Below are positions 55,869 through 64,000 of a DNA stretch of 64,000 nucleotides, in pieces. Location of the stretch: NCBI RefSeq assembly GCF_018402285.1, contig NZ_JAGYJH010000003.1, positions 1 to 64,000 on the forward strand, given 5' to 3'. The notes beneath the pieces were generated by a model. The model ran no database searches and was not told the DNA's origin. It saw nothing but the letters and a program-made list of their open reading frames with translations. The first letter of the stretch is position 1. Every line of letters begins with the position of its first letter. Position numbers and translations under genes: made by a program. The stretch is from Hyphomonas sp. GTDB taxonomy: Bacteria; Pseudomonadota; Alphaproteobacteria; Caulobacterales; Hyphomonadaceae.

Positions 55869-56771
55869 CTAGACCGGGAACGCCCCTGCACGGCTGAGCG
55901 AGCTGGCCACGGGATGGCCGAGCACGGTTTCCAGCCATTTTGCCGTGTCGATCAGGCGGCCAAGGTCAAGCCCCGTTTCGAAGCCTGCCCGCTCCAGCAT
56001 CCAGACCACGTCTTCAGTCGCCACATTCCCCGTCGCCGCCGGGGCAAAGGGACACCCGCCGATCCCGCCGCAGCTGGCATCGATCACATCCACGCCCGCC
56101 TCAACGGCGGCAAACACATTGGCAAGGCCCGCCCCGCGCGTGTCGTGGAAATGCATCCGCAGGAATACGTCAGGTGCCTCCATCCGCACCCGGTCTATCC
56201 GCCTGCGGACATCCCAGGGCGTGGCTGCGCCGATCGTGTCGCCCAGCGCCAGCTCGGCCACGCCGGCCCGCTGGGCCTGCGCGGCGAGGCTGCCGACCAC
56301 GCCAATGTCCACGTCCCCGTCATAGGGATCGCCAAACGCCACCGAGATCGTCGCCGATAGCGGAATGCCCTCTTCCAGGACCAACGGCGCGCAACGGGCG
56401 AGCATGTCGGCGCTCTCCTGCGGGCTCATACCCTGATTGCGCCGGCCAAATCCTTCGCCTGCCACCAGCACGAAATTGATCTCGTCCGCCCGCGCCTCAA
56501 TCGCCCGGCGCACACCGGTCTCGTTTAGCGCCAGGGCGATGTGGCGCGTCGGCTTCGCGCGGTCGAGGCCCGCAAAGACGGCCGGAGAGTCGGCCATCTT
56601 CGGCACGGCTTTCGGGCTGACAAAGCTGCCCGATTCCATACGGCGCACACCGGCCGCTTCCAGCCGCGCGATGAATTCCAGCTTCTGATCGACGCTCAGA
56701 TTGGCCGGGTCATTCTGCAGCCCGTCGCGGGGGCCAACTTCGACGATGTCGATACGCCGCCCCATGCTCAA
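55869..56771 (-). CDS. Hydroxymethylglutaryl-CoA lyase
   Basis: 300 residues with IVEVGPRDGLQNDPANLSVD (metal/substrate site), LRMHFHDTRGAGLANVFAAV and GGIGGCPFAPAATGNVATED, which holds the active-site Cys. It splits HMG-CoA into acetoacetate and acetyl-CoA in leucine breakdown. Its start overlaps the stop of the enoyl-CoA hydratase gene, so the pair is one operon. Confidence 0.93.
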   Translation of the reverse strand: MSMGRRIDIVEVGPRDGLQNDPANLSVDQKLEFIARLEAAGVRRMESGSFVSPKAVPKMADSPAVFAGLDRAKPTRHIALALNETGVRRAIEARADEINFVLVAGEGFGRRNQGMSPQESADMLARCAPLVLEEGIPLSATISVAFGDPYDGDVDIGVVGSLAAQAQRAGVAELALGDTIGAATPWDVRRRIDRVRMEAPDVFLRMHFHDTRGAGLANVFAAVEAGVDVIDASCGGIGGCPFAPAATGNVATEDVVWMLERAGFETGLDLGRLIDTAKWLETVLGHPVASSLSRAGAFPV

Positions 56772-57601
56772 CTCCCGGTAAAGGCCGGGGCGCGCCGCTC
56801 GACAAAGCTCGCCACCCCTTCCTTGAAGTCATGCGTGGCAAAGCTCGCCTCCATCTCGGCGTCGGCCACAGCGAGAGACGCCGCATAGGACTGGAAATAG
56901 CTCTCACGGATCTGCCGCTTCATAATCGCCACCGAGCGCGGCGATACCTGCGTCGCAAGGTGCTGCGCCACCTCGCCCACAAAGGCCATCAGTGCCTCGC
57001 CCGGCAGCGCCTTGTTGACGAGGCCCAGCTTCTCGGCCTCTTCCCCGTCAAACTTGCGCGCGGTGAAAAGAAGGTCGAGCGCGTTGGCTTCCCCCACAAG
57101 TCGCGGCAACTGCCAGGCAATGCCATGCTCGGCGATCAGCCCGCGCTGGGCAAAGGCGGTGGTGAACTTCGCTTCGGACGCCGCATAGCGCATGTCGGCA
57201 AAGAGGGTTAGGATCAGGCCGATGCCGGCGCAGGGGCCGTTGATCGCCGCAATGATCGGCTTGGGGCAGGCAAACATGTGGCCAAACCGGCCCGGAAAAG
57301 TCTGCTCCAGCTCCGAGGGCGAAACCGGCTTGGGGGCAGCAGGCCGCGTCTCGTTATAGTCCGCCCCGGCGCTTGCCTGGATCGACTGCAGCCCGTTCAT
57401 GTCCGCCCCCGCGCAGAAGCCGCGTCCGGCGCCAGTAATCACAATGCAGCGTACGCCATCATCGGCCCCGCCCGCGCGGATTGCTGTCTCCACCTCGGTC
57501 TGCATGATGCCGGTCCAGGCATTCAGCCGCTCCGGCCGGTTCAGCGAGATCGTCAACACCCCGCCCGACACATCCGTCAGGATTTCCCGAAAATCGCTCA
57601 T
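56768..57601 (-). CDS. Enoyl-CoA hydratase/isomerase
   Basis: 277 residues of the crotonase fold: LNRPERLNAWTGIM, VITGAGRGFCAGADMN (oxyanion hole) and AINGPCAGIGLILTLFADMR. The usual second active-site Glu region reads AFAQRGLIAEHGIAWQLPRL. It precedes and overlaps the HMG-CoA lyase gene. A role in leucine or acyl-CoA catabolism is inferred. Confidence 0.9.
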   Translation of the reverse strand: MSDFREILTDVSGGVLTISLNRPERLNAWTGIMQTEVETAIRAGGADDGVRCIVITGAGRGFCAGADMNGLQSIQASAGADYNETRPAAPKPVSPSELEQTFPGRFGHMFACPKPIIAAINGPCAGIGLILTLFADMRYAASEAKFTTAFAQRGLIAEHGIAWQLPRLVGEANALDLLFTARKFDGEEAEKLGLVNKALPGEALMAFVGEVAQHLATQVSPRSVAIMKRQIRESYFQSYAASLAVADAEMEASFATHDFKEGVASFVERRAPAFTGS

Positions 57602-57735
57602 CTTGTGTCTCTCCCTGTCTCGTTGCCGGCAGTCTAGCCAGCTTTCGCGCGCAAGGGCAGACGCAATTCTGACCCGGCCTGCTTGCCCGGTCTGCTTGCT
57701 TGACTTGGCCCCCGTCCTGCGCGACCGCTGCAGGC

Positions 57736-58131
57736 ATGACGTCCTTCCCTCCTCCCCTCTCCGGCAGCGCCCAGGATGAAACCGCGCAGCTGCGCCCGCG
57801 CTTCGATGCGAACGGTCTCATCGCCGCCATCGCGCAGGACTCGGTGACGGGCGAGGTCCTCATGCTCGCCTGGATGAATGCCGAGGCGCTTGAGAAGACG
57901 ATAGAGACCGGCCGGGCGACCTACTGGTCGCGCTCGCGGACTGCGCTCTGGGTAAAGGGCGAGACCTCCGGCCACACGCAGGAAGTCATCGAACTCCGCG
58001 TCGATTGCGATCAGGATGCCGTGCTGCTGAAGGTGCGCCAGACGGGCGGGGCCTGCCACACTGACCGGGAAAGCTGCTTCTACCGCCGGATCGAGAACGG
58101 GGCGCTATCCTTCACGCGGAACGCAGATTAG
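57736..58131 (+). CDS. hisI: Phosphoribosyl-AMP cyclohydrolase
   Basis: 131 residues: [40 protein letters not shown], then [20 protein letters not shown] with [11 protein letters not shown], the Cys and Asp residues of the zinc and magnesium sites. It carries out the third step of histidine synthesis. It is the single-domain form without HisE. Start at 57736 is the second ATG-like option in the frame. Confidence 0.94.
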   Translation: MTSFPPPLSGSAQDETAQLRPRFDANGLIAAIAQDSVTGEVLMLAWMNAEALEKTIETGRATYWSRSRTALWVKGETSGHTQEVIELRVDCDQDAVLLKVRQTGGACHTDRESCFYRRIENGALSFTRNAD

Positions 58132-58158
58132 GGTCCCCCAAAAACCGGAGGAACCGCC

Positions 58159-59055
58159 ATGCACTCGCGTCACACCCTGAAATCCCTGCTTCTCGCCGGC
58201 ACGGCCGCGCTGATCCTGTCTGCCTGCGCGCCTGACGCCGAAACCCCAGCGGCCCCAGAAGCGCCTGGCGGCGAAGTGGCTGAAGCCACAGCCCCGGCGC
58301 TCTATGTCGACGTGCTCGATTGCGGCACCATCAGCATCTCCGATCTCGACGCCTTCTCCTCGGCCGGTGATTACGCTGGCCAGGCCGACCAGTTCACCAA
58401 CACCTGTTATCTCGTCAATCATCCCAGCGGCCGGCTGCTCTGGGATCTGGGACTGCCCTCCCAGCTCGTCGGCCAGCCGCCCTTCACCCAGCAGATCTTC
58501 ACTGTCTCTGTTGAGAGCTCCATTACGGACCAACTTGCCGGCCTCGGCGTGGTTCCCTCCGAACTCACCTATGTTTCGATCTCGCACGCTCATTTCGACC
58601 ACATCGGACAGATCGATCAGGTCCAGGGCGCAACCTGGCTCGTGAACCAGACCGAGTATGACTACATGTTCCCGGCCGATGGCTCTCCCCCGGCTGACCC
58701 GACGCTGGCGGCCAACTTCGCTCTCTTCCAGCCGATGGAAACCCAGATCATCAGCGACGGGCATGATGTCTTCGGCGATGGCAGCGTGGTGATCTTCCAG
58801 ACCCCCGGCCACACCCCGGGCCACTCATCCCTGCAGCTCACCCTGCCGGAAACCGGCCCGGTCCTTCTGACCGGCGACCTCTATCACCGAACCGAGAGCC
58901 GCGAGCTTGGACGCGTCCCCCGCTTCAACACGAGCGAAGAGACGACGCTTGCATCGATGGCGGCCTTCGAGGCCCGCGCAACAGATCAAGGCGCCAAGGT
59001 GATCATCCAGCATGAACCGGCAGATGTTGACCCGCTCGGCGGGGTCATTCGCTAG
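58159..59055 (+). CDS. Secreted metallo-beta-lactamase-fold hydrolase (AHL lactonase-like)
   Basis: 298 residues with a lipoprotein signal (LLLAGTAALILSACAPDAET). The zinc motif SISHAHFDHIGQIDQVQ (HxHxDH), GHTPGHSSLQLTLPETG and TGDLYHRTESRELGR follow, with the last His in VIIQHEPADVDPLGG. The size and order fit N-acyl-homoserine lactonase proteins such as AttM-type enzymes. Unlike those it is exported. Substrate specificity is inference. Confidence 0.85.
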   Translation: MHSRHTLKSLLLAGTAALILSACAPDAETPAAPEAPGGEVAEATAPALYVDVLDCGTISISDLDAFSSAGDYAGQADQFTNTCYLVNHPSGRLLWDLGLPSQLVGQPPFTQQIFTVSVESSITDQLAGLGVVPSELTYVSISHAHFDHIGQIDQVQGATWLVNQTEYDYMFPADGSPPADPTLAANFALFQPMETQIISDGHDVFGDGSVVIFQTPGHTPGHSSLQLTLPETGPVLLTGDLYHRTESRELGRVPRFNTSEETTLASMAAFEARATDQGAKVIIQHEPADVDPLGGVIR

Positions 59056-60686
59056 GCTCAACGTCCGGCTTGGCGGAGGCAATGACCGGCCGGAGGAAAA
59101 TCAGGTCTTCCCGCTCGGCAAACTCCCCGCGCCGGAACTCGCCGATCACGGCCGCGGTGATGCCTGCCTCGTCCAGAGCAGACGCAATCTGTGTCCCCCG
59201 GCGATGGCCAAGGGCGCGTTCATCGAATGTCTGGGCCGCCAGGGCGTTGGGCAGGTAGGCGACAATCTCGACCTCTGCCGCGCCCCAGCGTTGCAGCGCC
59301 CAGACCTGATCATTCAGCCGGTCAGCCGCGCGAGGCGTGAGCGCATCTTCTTCGGGCGCAAACGGGATGGGCGAAAGCGCCAGTGGCGGGGGCACAATCG
59401 TGATTGTCCAGTCCGCGAAGTTGCGGGTGAGGCCTTCTTCGAGGCTGCGCCAAGCCGGCAACGTCACCCCTTCGGTCGGCGCTGCGGCAAACACCGCCGT
59501 GCGCGCCTGCGCGTCGATATCGGCCGCCGTCAGATTGAAGGGAAAGGCTGCGCGCACTTCCCGCTCGGTCCGGCGGGCCTGGGCGAGGGTCTCGTATTGC
59601 GACATCTGCGCCCGCAGCGGCGCGCCCAGCGAGGATTCGGCGGCCTGAAGGAAGCGGGCCGTCTCGGCATTGCTGTCCTCAACCTGGATCTGGTCGATCG
59701 TCACTTTGACGGGACGGCGGAACCGCGCCTCCAAACGCTCGGCCAGCGCGGCTTCGGCGCCCGGAACCCGATATGAAGTCAGCACCGTTGCCTGCAGCAC
59801 GATGCGGTGCTCGCCCCGGCGCGGAAAGGCGATGTCCATGTCAGAGAGGCGCGCTTCCCGTCCCTCGAACGGCTCCAGAACGATGTCACGCGACACATCC
59901 CGCACCCGCGTTTCATAAGCGATGTCGCGCAAGGCGAGGCCCAGCGGGATGGACAGGGCCACGAACACGCTGACAATCATGCCGGTTTGCCAGAAATTGT
60001 GCTTGGGGCTGTGGCGCTCGCCGAAACCATAGAAGCGGGAGAGCACGGTAACCGACAGCGCAATCGCCAGGAGGTTGGTCATGTAGAGGAAGAACGCCCC
60101 GCCCGCGATCTGGAACTGCGCCGTAGCGAGGCCATAGCCCACCACAGCCAGCGGCGGCATCAAGGCCGTCGCAATCGCCACGCCCACGATCGTCTCGCCC
60201 TTGCGGTGGATAACGGCATACCCGCCCGCCAGACCGGAAAAGACAGCTACCAGAAGATCAAAGAAATTCGGCCGCGTCCGCGAAAGAATCTCCGGCGTCA
60301 CGTCCGTAAGCGGAGAAAGGAAAACAATCAGGAACGAAGTTCCCAGCGCAAGGCCTGTTCCGACGGCCAACGATACGATCGATTCCCGCAAAGCCTTGAG
60401 CTCGAGAATCGAAAGGGAAAAGCCCATCAGCATGATCGGGCCCATCAGGGGCGAGATAAGCATCGCCCCGATAATGACGGCCGGAGACGACAGTAGGAGG
60501 CCCAGAATGGCAATGCCGCAGGACATCGCGGTCATGAAGAGGTAACGGCCCGAAAGCCCCCTCCTCATGGACGTGATCGACCACTTCCATATGATCGATG
60601 CTGCGGATGCCGCGCCAGCGGGCGACCCGCAGACGGCGATACCATTCCGGGCGGCGCTGCGCCTTCTGTTCAGCCGTATCGGTCAT
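59045..60686 (-). pseudogene. DUF389 membrane protein with OmpA-like C-terminus, one-base frameshift
   Basis: The N-terminal frame MTDTAEQKAQRRPEWYRRLR leads to IDHMEVVDHVHEEG; then five C (plus strand, 60557-60561) where four would keep frame shift it. The main frame continues GLSGRYLFMTAMSCGIAILG with the DUF389 membrane helices and PAVIIGAMLISPLMGPIMLM. Its C-terminal third (RAADRLNDQVWALQRWGAAE) looks like an OmpA-type periplasmic domain. Because the indel sits in a homopolymer, a sequence error is as likely as a mutation. The stop overlaps the lactonase gene by 11 bases. Confidence 0.75.
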
Positions 60687-60772
60687 CTTGCGTCCTCGTT
60701 GGCGAGAGTCCGTTCAGTCGAGCCACAGTGTAGCCCTCTCTCGCAACTGAAGTGTTACGGCAAGAACGAGCG

Positions 60773-62473
60773 TCAGTTCGCGCCTTCGACAAGGCGGCGG
60801 GCAATGACCATCGCCTGCACTTCGCCGGCGCCCTCGAAGATGTTCAGGATACGCGCGTCCTGCAGGATGCGGCTGACCGGATACTCCAGCGCAAAGCCAT
60901 TGCCGCCATGGATCTGCACGGCATTGTCCGCCGCCGCCCAGGCAACCCGCGCCGCCAGCAGTTTGGCCATGCCGGCCTCCAGATCACAGCGCTTGCCGTT
61001 GTCCTTCTGGCGCGCCGAGAAATACGTCAGCTGGCGCACACCGACGAGTTCAGCCGCCATCATCACCAGCTTGTTGGAAACGCGCGGGAACTTGAAGATT
61101 GCCTGGCCAAACTGTTGCCGGTCGAGCGCGTAACGAAGCCCGGTCTCGAACGCGTTCTGCGTAACGCCGACCGCGCGCGCCGCCGTCTGGATGCGGGCAC
61201 TCTCAAACGTTGCCATCAAATGCTTGAAGCCCTGGCCTTCCACGCCGCCTAACAGGTTCCCGGCCTTCACCTTGAACCCGTCAAAGCCGATCTCGTATTC
61301 CTTCATGCCGCGATAGCCGAGTACTTCGATTTCGCCGCCGGTCATGCCTTCAGCCGGAAACGGCTCGGCGTCGGTGCCGCGCGGCTTCTCCGCCAGCAGC
61401 ATGGAGAGACCCGAAAAGTTGTTCGTGGCCGGATCGGTTCGCGCCAGCAGCGTCATCAGGTCAGCCCGCACCGGATGCGTGATCCAGGTCTTGTTTCCCG
61501 TCACGATATAGTCGGCGCCATCGGCGGATTTGACCGCCCGGGTGCGCAGCGAGCCAAGGTCGGAGCCGGTATTGGGCTCGGTGAACACCGCCGTTGGCAG
61601 GATCTCGCCACTGGCAATCTTCGGCAGCCACTTTTCCTTCTGCTCGGGCGTTCCCCCGATCAGGATCAGCTCGGCAGCAATCTCCGACCGCGTGCCCAGG
61701 GAGCCCGTCCCGATATAGCCGCGCGAGAGCTCCTCGGAGACAACGCACATCGCGGTTTTGCCCATGCCGAGCCCGCCGAACTCTTCCGGGATCGTAAGCC
61801 CGAACACGCCCAGCTCCGACATCTCGTCGACCACATCCATGGGGATATAGTCATTGCGAAGATGCCAGCCATGGGCATGCGGCTTGATCCGGTCCGCGGC
61901 AAACTTGGCAAACTGTTCGCGTACCATCTCCATGGTCTCGTCGAGACCCGTTGTCTCCACCGTGTGGCGCGACAGGGCGTCGGGCAGCAGGTTTGCTGCC
62001 GCCGTCATGACGGCCTGCGTCTTTCCCTCGATGATCAGCTTGCGGATGACCGGCACGGCAAACAGCGCGTCGGCCGCCTCGAGACTGCCAAGCTCGTGCG
62101 GGCGGATCGTCTCGCCCTGGTTCATCGGGATGCCACCGATGATCTGGGCGCAATACTCGCTGAAAAGGATCTGCGAGAGCAGCGCTTCGGCCTCGCCGAA
62201 CTTGCCTTCATCGTCAAGACGCGCGGCCCATTCGGAAACCTGGCGCAACGTCTCGACATAGGTAATCAGCCAGGAGAGCCCATGGGCGAGGTGCTGGCTG
62301 CGCTCGAAGGCGGCGCGGTCTGGGCGTCCATCTGGACCGGCGAGCAGCGCCCTGGCCCCCGAGAGCGCCGCAGCGGCATAGGTATCGAGCGCAGCGACGG
62401 CTTCCGCCAGCGCCGGCACCAGCCCCTTGAAGATTGTGCCCTGCCCGTTTTCCAGCGTGCTCACTGCGCCCAT
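60773..62473 (-). CDS. Acyl-CoA dehydrogenase
   Basis: 566 residues from ATG 62473. An N-terminal helical extension of about 160 residues precedes the normal ACAD fold: MTGGEIEVLGYRGMKEYEIG, the FAD region and VQIHGGNGFALEYPVSRILQ, and the catalytic-base area RILNIFEGAGEVQAMVIARR. The longer N-terminus marks one of the extended ACAD subgroups found in alphaproteobacteria. It oxidises an acyl-CoA thioester; chain length unknown. Confidence 0.92.
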   Translation of the reverse strand: MGAVSTLENGQGTIFKGLVPALAEAVAALDTYAAAALSGARALLAGPDGRPDRAAFERSQHLAHGLSWLITYVETLRQVSEWAARLDDEGKFGEAEALLSQILFSEYCAQIIGGIPMNQGETIRPHELGSLEAADALFAVPVIRKLIIEGKTQAVMTAAANLLPDALSRHTVETTGLDETMEMVREQFAKFAADRIKPHAHGWHLRNDYIPMDVVDEMSELGVFGLTIPEEFGGLGMGKTAMCVVSEELSRGYIGTGSLGTRSEIAAELILIGGTPEQKEKWLPKIASGEILPTAVFTEPNTGSDLGSLRTRAVKSADGADYIVTGNKTWITHPVRADLMTLLARTDPATNNFSGLSMLLAEKPRGTDAEPFPAEGMTGGEIEVLGYRGMKEYEIGFDGFKVKAGNLLGGVEGQGFKHLMATFESARIQTAARAVGVTQNAFETGLRYALDRQQFGQAIFKFPRVSNKLVMMAAELVGVRQLTYFSARQKDNGKRCDLEAGMAKLLAARVAWAAADNAVQIHGGNGFALEYPVSRILQDARILNIFEGAGEVQAMVIARRLVEGAN

Positions 62474-62591
62474 GCTCTGCTCCCTAGATCTATCTGCCGC
62501 GTCATGTCGCCTTATAGGATAGGGCGGCAAGCGCTTTCTGGCACATCCACATTGTGCGGCGCAACAACGCGCCGGAGTCCATCCCGTGGGC

Positions 62592-63410
62592 TCAGCCCTC
62601 AAGTTTGCGGTAACGTGCAGTCTGTGAATGGGCCAGAGCCCTGCCCACCGGCTCAGGCAGGATGCGCGTCAGCGTCGCCACCGCCTTGTTGAACATCCCC
62701 GGCACAACCACCGGCTGGCCGCGATTGACCGCGTCGATCCCCGCTTTCACAACAGGCGCCGCCTCCATCCACATCCATCCGGGCATCTTGTCGGTCGTCT
62801 CGCGCATGCCATTCACATCGTGGAACTCGCTCCAGGTGAAGCCCGGGCAGAGCGCGGTGCAATGGACATCCTTGTGACCCAGCGTCTCGCATTCAGCCGC
62901 CACGCTCTCTGAGAACTTGATCATCGCGGCCTTGACGCTGCCGTAGAGCGTGTGTCCTGCACTACCGGCGGTATAGCCCGCCAGCGAAGCCACATTGATG
63001 ATCCGCCCGAACCCGCGGGCGGCCATGCCCGGCAGGACGCGGTGGGTCAGCTCCACCGGGGCCGTATAGAGTACCTGAAGGAAATCGGCCTGATCATTCC
63101 AGCTGGTAGAGAGAAATGTGCCCGGCAGGCCATAGCCGGCATTGTTGACCAGCGCGTCGATCTCCCGGCCCTTGCCTTCCAGCGCCGCAATGAGGCGAGG
63201 CGGCGCGCCGGGATTGGCCAGATCTTCAGGGATCACCTCGACCAGCACCCCGTGGCGGGCGTGCAATTCCGCCGCCAGAACCTGCAATCGGTCCGCCCTG
63301 CGCGCCGTCAGGGCGAGGTCCCAGCCCAGGGCTGCGTATTGTTTTGCAAACTCAGCACCTATGCCGGAAGATGCACCAGTAATGAGGCAAAGCCGTCTAT
63401 TCATGCCCAT
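62592..63410 (-). CDS. SDR-family oxidoreductase
   Basis: 272 residues: TGASSGIGAEFAKQYAALGW, NNAG in ALVNNAGYGLPG, INVASLAGYTAGSAGHTLYG and YGSVKAAMIKFSESVAAECE as the YxxxK region. Of the type often annotated as short-chain dehydrogenase acting on fatty or aromatic substrates. It is divergent from the TonB receptor gene to its right. Confidence 0.9.
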   Translation of the reverse strand: MGMNRRLCLITGASSGIGAEFAKQYAALGWDLALTARRADRLQVLAAELHARHGVLVEVIPEDLANPGAPPRLIAALEGKGREIDALVNNAGYGLPGTFLSTSWNDQADFLQVLYTAPVELTHRVLPGMAARGFGRIINVASLAGYTAGSAGHTLYGSVKAAMIKFSESVAAECETLGHKDVHCTALCPGFTWSEFHDVNGMRETTDKMPGWMWMEAAPVVKAGIDAVNRGQPVVVPGMFNKAVATLTRILPEPVGRALAHSQTARYRKLEG

Positions 63411-63584
63411 TTTTCATGCCTGCTTCATAAATTGTGTCAGAAATACAACAAAAGTAGAACTAAAGCATGGTGTTAGCACGGTCTTCTTGTTGATTGCTGC
63501 GCCGCCCACACCTTACGATCATTCTAGGTTTCCACAACCGTCCGCCGGCGCACCGGCAACACATGCACACGGAGTAACACTTCC

Positions 63585-64000
63585 ATGCGATTCAAATCAG
63601 CCTTGTTCGCGGCCGCAGCCGCCGTCGCGTTTTCAGCAGTCTCTGCACCAGCCCTCGCGCAGGAGCAGGAAGACGAGTCCTCCCGCACGCTCGATACCGT
63701 TGTCACCGTCGGTACGCGCGTTGCCAACCGCTCGGCCCTCGACACGGCCGCACCGGTCGACGTCGTTTCCGCCGAGACCATCCAGAACATGGGCGTCGGC
63801 GAGCTCAATCAGGCGCTCGCGGTCAACCTGCCTTCCTACAACTTCCCTCGCCCGGCCCTCGCCGACGGTACCGACTCGGTGCGCCCGGCCGCCCTGCGCG
63901 GACTCGCGCCTGACCAGACCCTCGTTCTCGTCAACGGCAAGCGGCGCCACTCGGCCGCCCTCGTCAACGTCAACGGTACGATCGGCCGCGGCGCTTCGGC
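63585..64000 (+). CDS. TonB-dependent receptor, N-terminal part (runs off the right edge)
   Basis: The signal MRFKSALFAAAAAVAFSAVS is followed by ALAQEQEDESSRTLDTVVTV and plug-domain motifs: NRSALDTAAPVDVVSAETIQ, VNLPSYNFPRPALADGTDSV and PAALRGLAPDQTLVLVNGKR. About 139 residues lie in the window. Substrate cannot be told. Start at 63585 has GGAGTAA before it. Unlike the receptor at 13961-16816 it has no extra domain before the plug. Confidence 0.9.
   Translation, partial: MRFKSALFAAAAAVAFSAVSAPALAQEQEDESSRTLDTVVTVGTRVANRSALDTAAPVDVVSAETIQNMGVGELNQALAVNLPSYNFPRPALADGTDSVRPAALRGLAPDQTLVLVNGKRRHSAALVNVNGTIGRGAS

Noticed and set aside
1-64000. CRISPR array or rRNA genes
   Set aside because: No regularly spaced direct repeats of CRISPR type and no rRNA-like sequence were seen; the hexamer run at 46362-46391 is a simple tandem repeat.

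Overview
The window looks like chromosome from a high-GC alphaproteobacterium of the Caulobacterales/Hyphomonadaceae type. This rests on the large TonB-dependent receptors, GapR (DUF2312), a zinc-less L36, an unlinked motA, DUF1674/SDHAF4 and the order rRNA methyltransferase - lipoprotein - rpe - heparinase II/III - purH. No rRNA gene or complete tRNA gene is visible.

Positions 1 to about 8953 are a decayed genomic island. From left to right it holds a frameshifted SNF2/DrmD-like helicase, a cluster of GGAAC palindromes, and a plasmid- or satellite-like replication block on the minus strand (a repeat protein, a RepA-type ATPase, a primase-polymerase, an AlpA-like regulator and an unknown HTH protein). 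It also has a small lipoprotein and a frameshifted tyrosine integrase. The integrase faces a tRNA-Arg(CCG) 3' half that is the likely attachment site. A truncated IS3-family element (about 9104-10250) follows. Three separate 20-nt inserts of one sequence family interrupt its reading frames, each at an ATG^AA site. This is the most unusual feature of the window.

From 10.4 kb the sequence is mostly ordinary chromosome: a secreted Ntn hydrolase, an SDR, a TonB receptor/phosphatase pair behind a three-repeat PHO box, a K+/H+ antiporter, a complete RND efflux operon (outer membrane protein, adaptor, pump), and a coupled thioesterase - nucleoside hydrolase - ribokinase set. Then come a YmdB-like phosphoesterase, an EF-hand-like lipoprotein, a YgjP-type metallopeptidase, motA, an MFS transporter, a lytic transglycosylase and rpmJ. 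The next stretch holds a HAD phosphatase, a TPR protein, an alpha/beta hydrolase, gapR, two SDRs, a DMT exporter, an epimerase and a HupE/UreJ-type membrane protein with its anchor protein.

From 44.9 to 47.6 kb there is a patch of decayed genes (GNAT remnant, MarR regulator with a hexamer expansion, alpha/beta hydrolase without its nucleophile). The rest is htpX, an RsmB-like methyltransferase, rpe, a heparinase-like gene, purH, two tiny genes, an HMG-CoA lyase/enoyl-CoA hydratase pair, hisI, a lactonase-like metallohydrolase, a DUF389 membrane protein, an acyl-CoA dehydrogenase, an SDR, and the start of a second TonB receptor running off the right edge.

Several otherwise intact chromosomal genes carry single-base frameshifts, one of them in a short homopolymer. 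Some of these may be sequence errors rather than real pseudogenes; the island and IS damage is heavier and looks like true decay.
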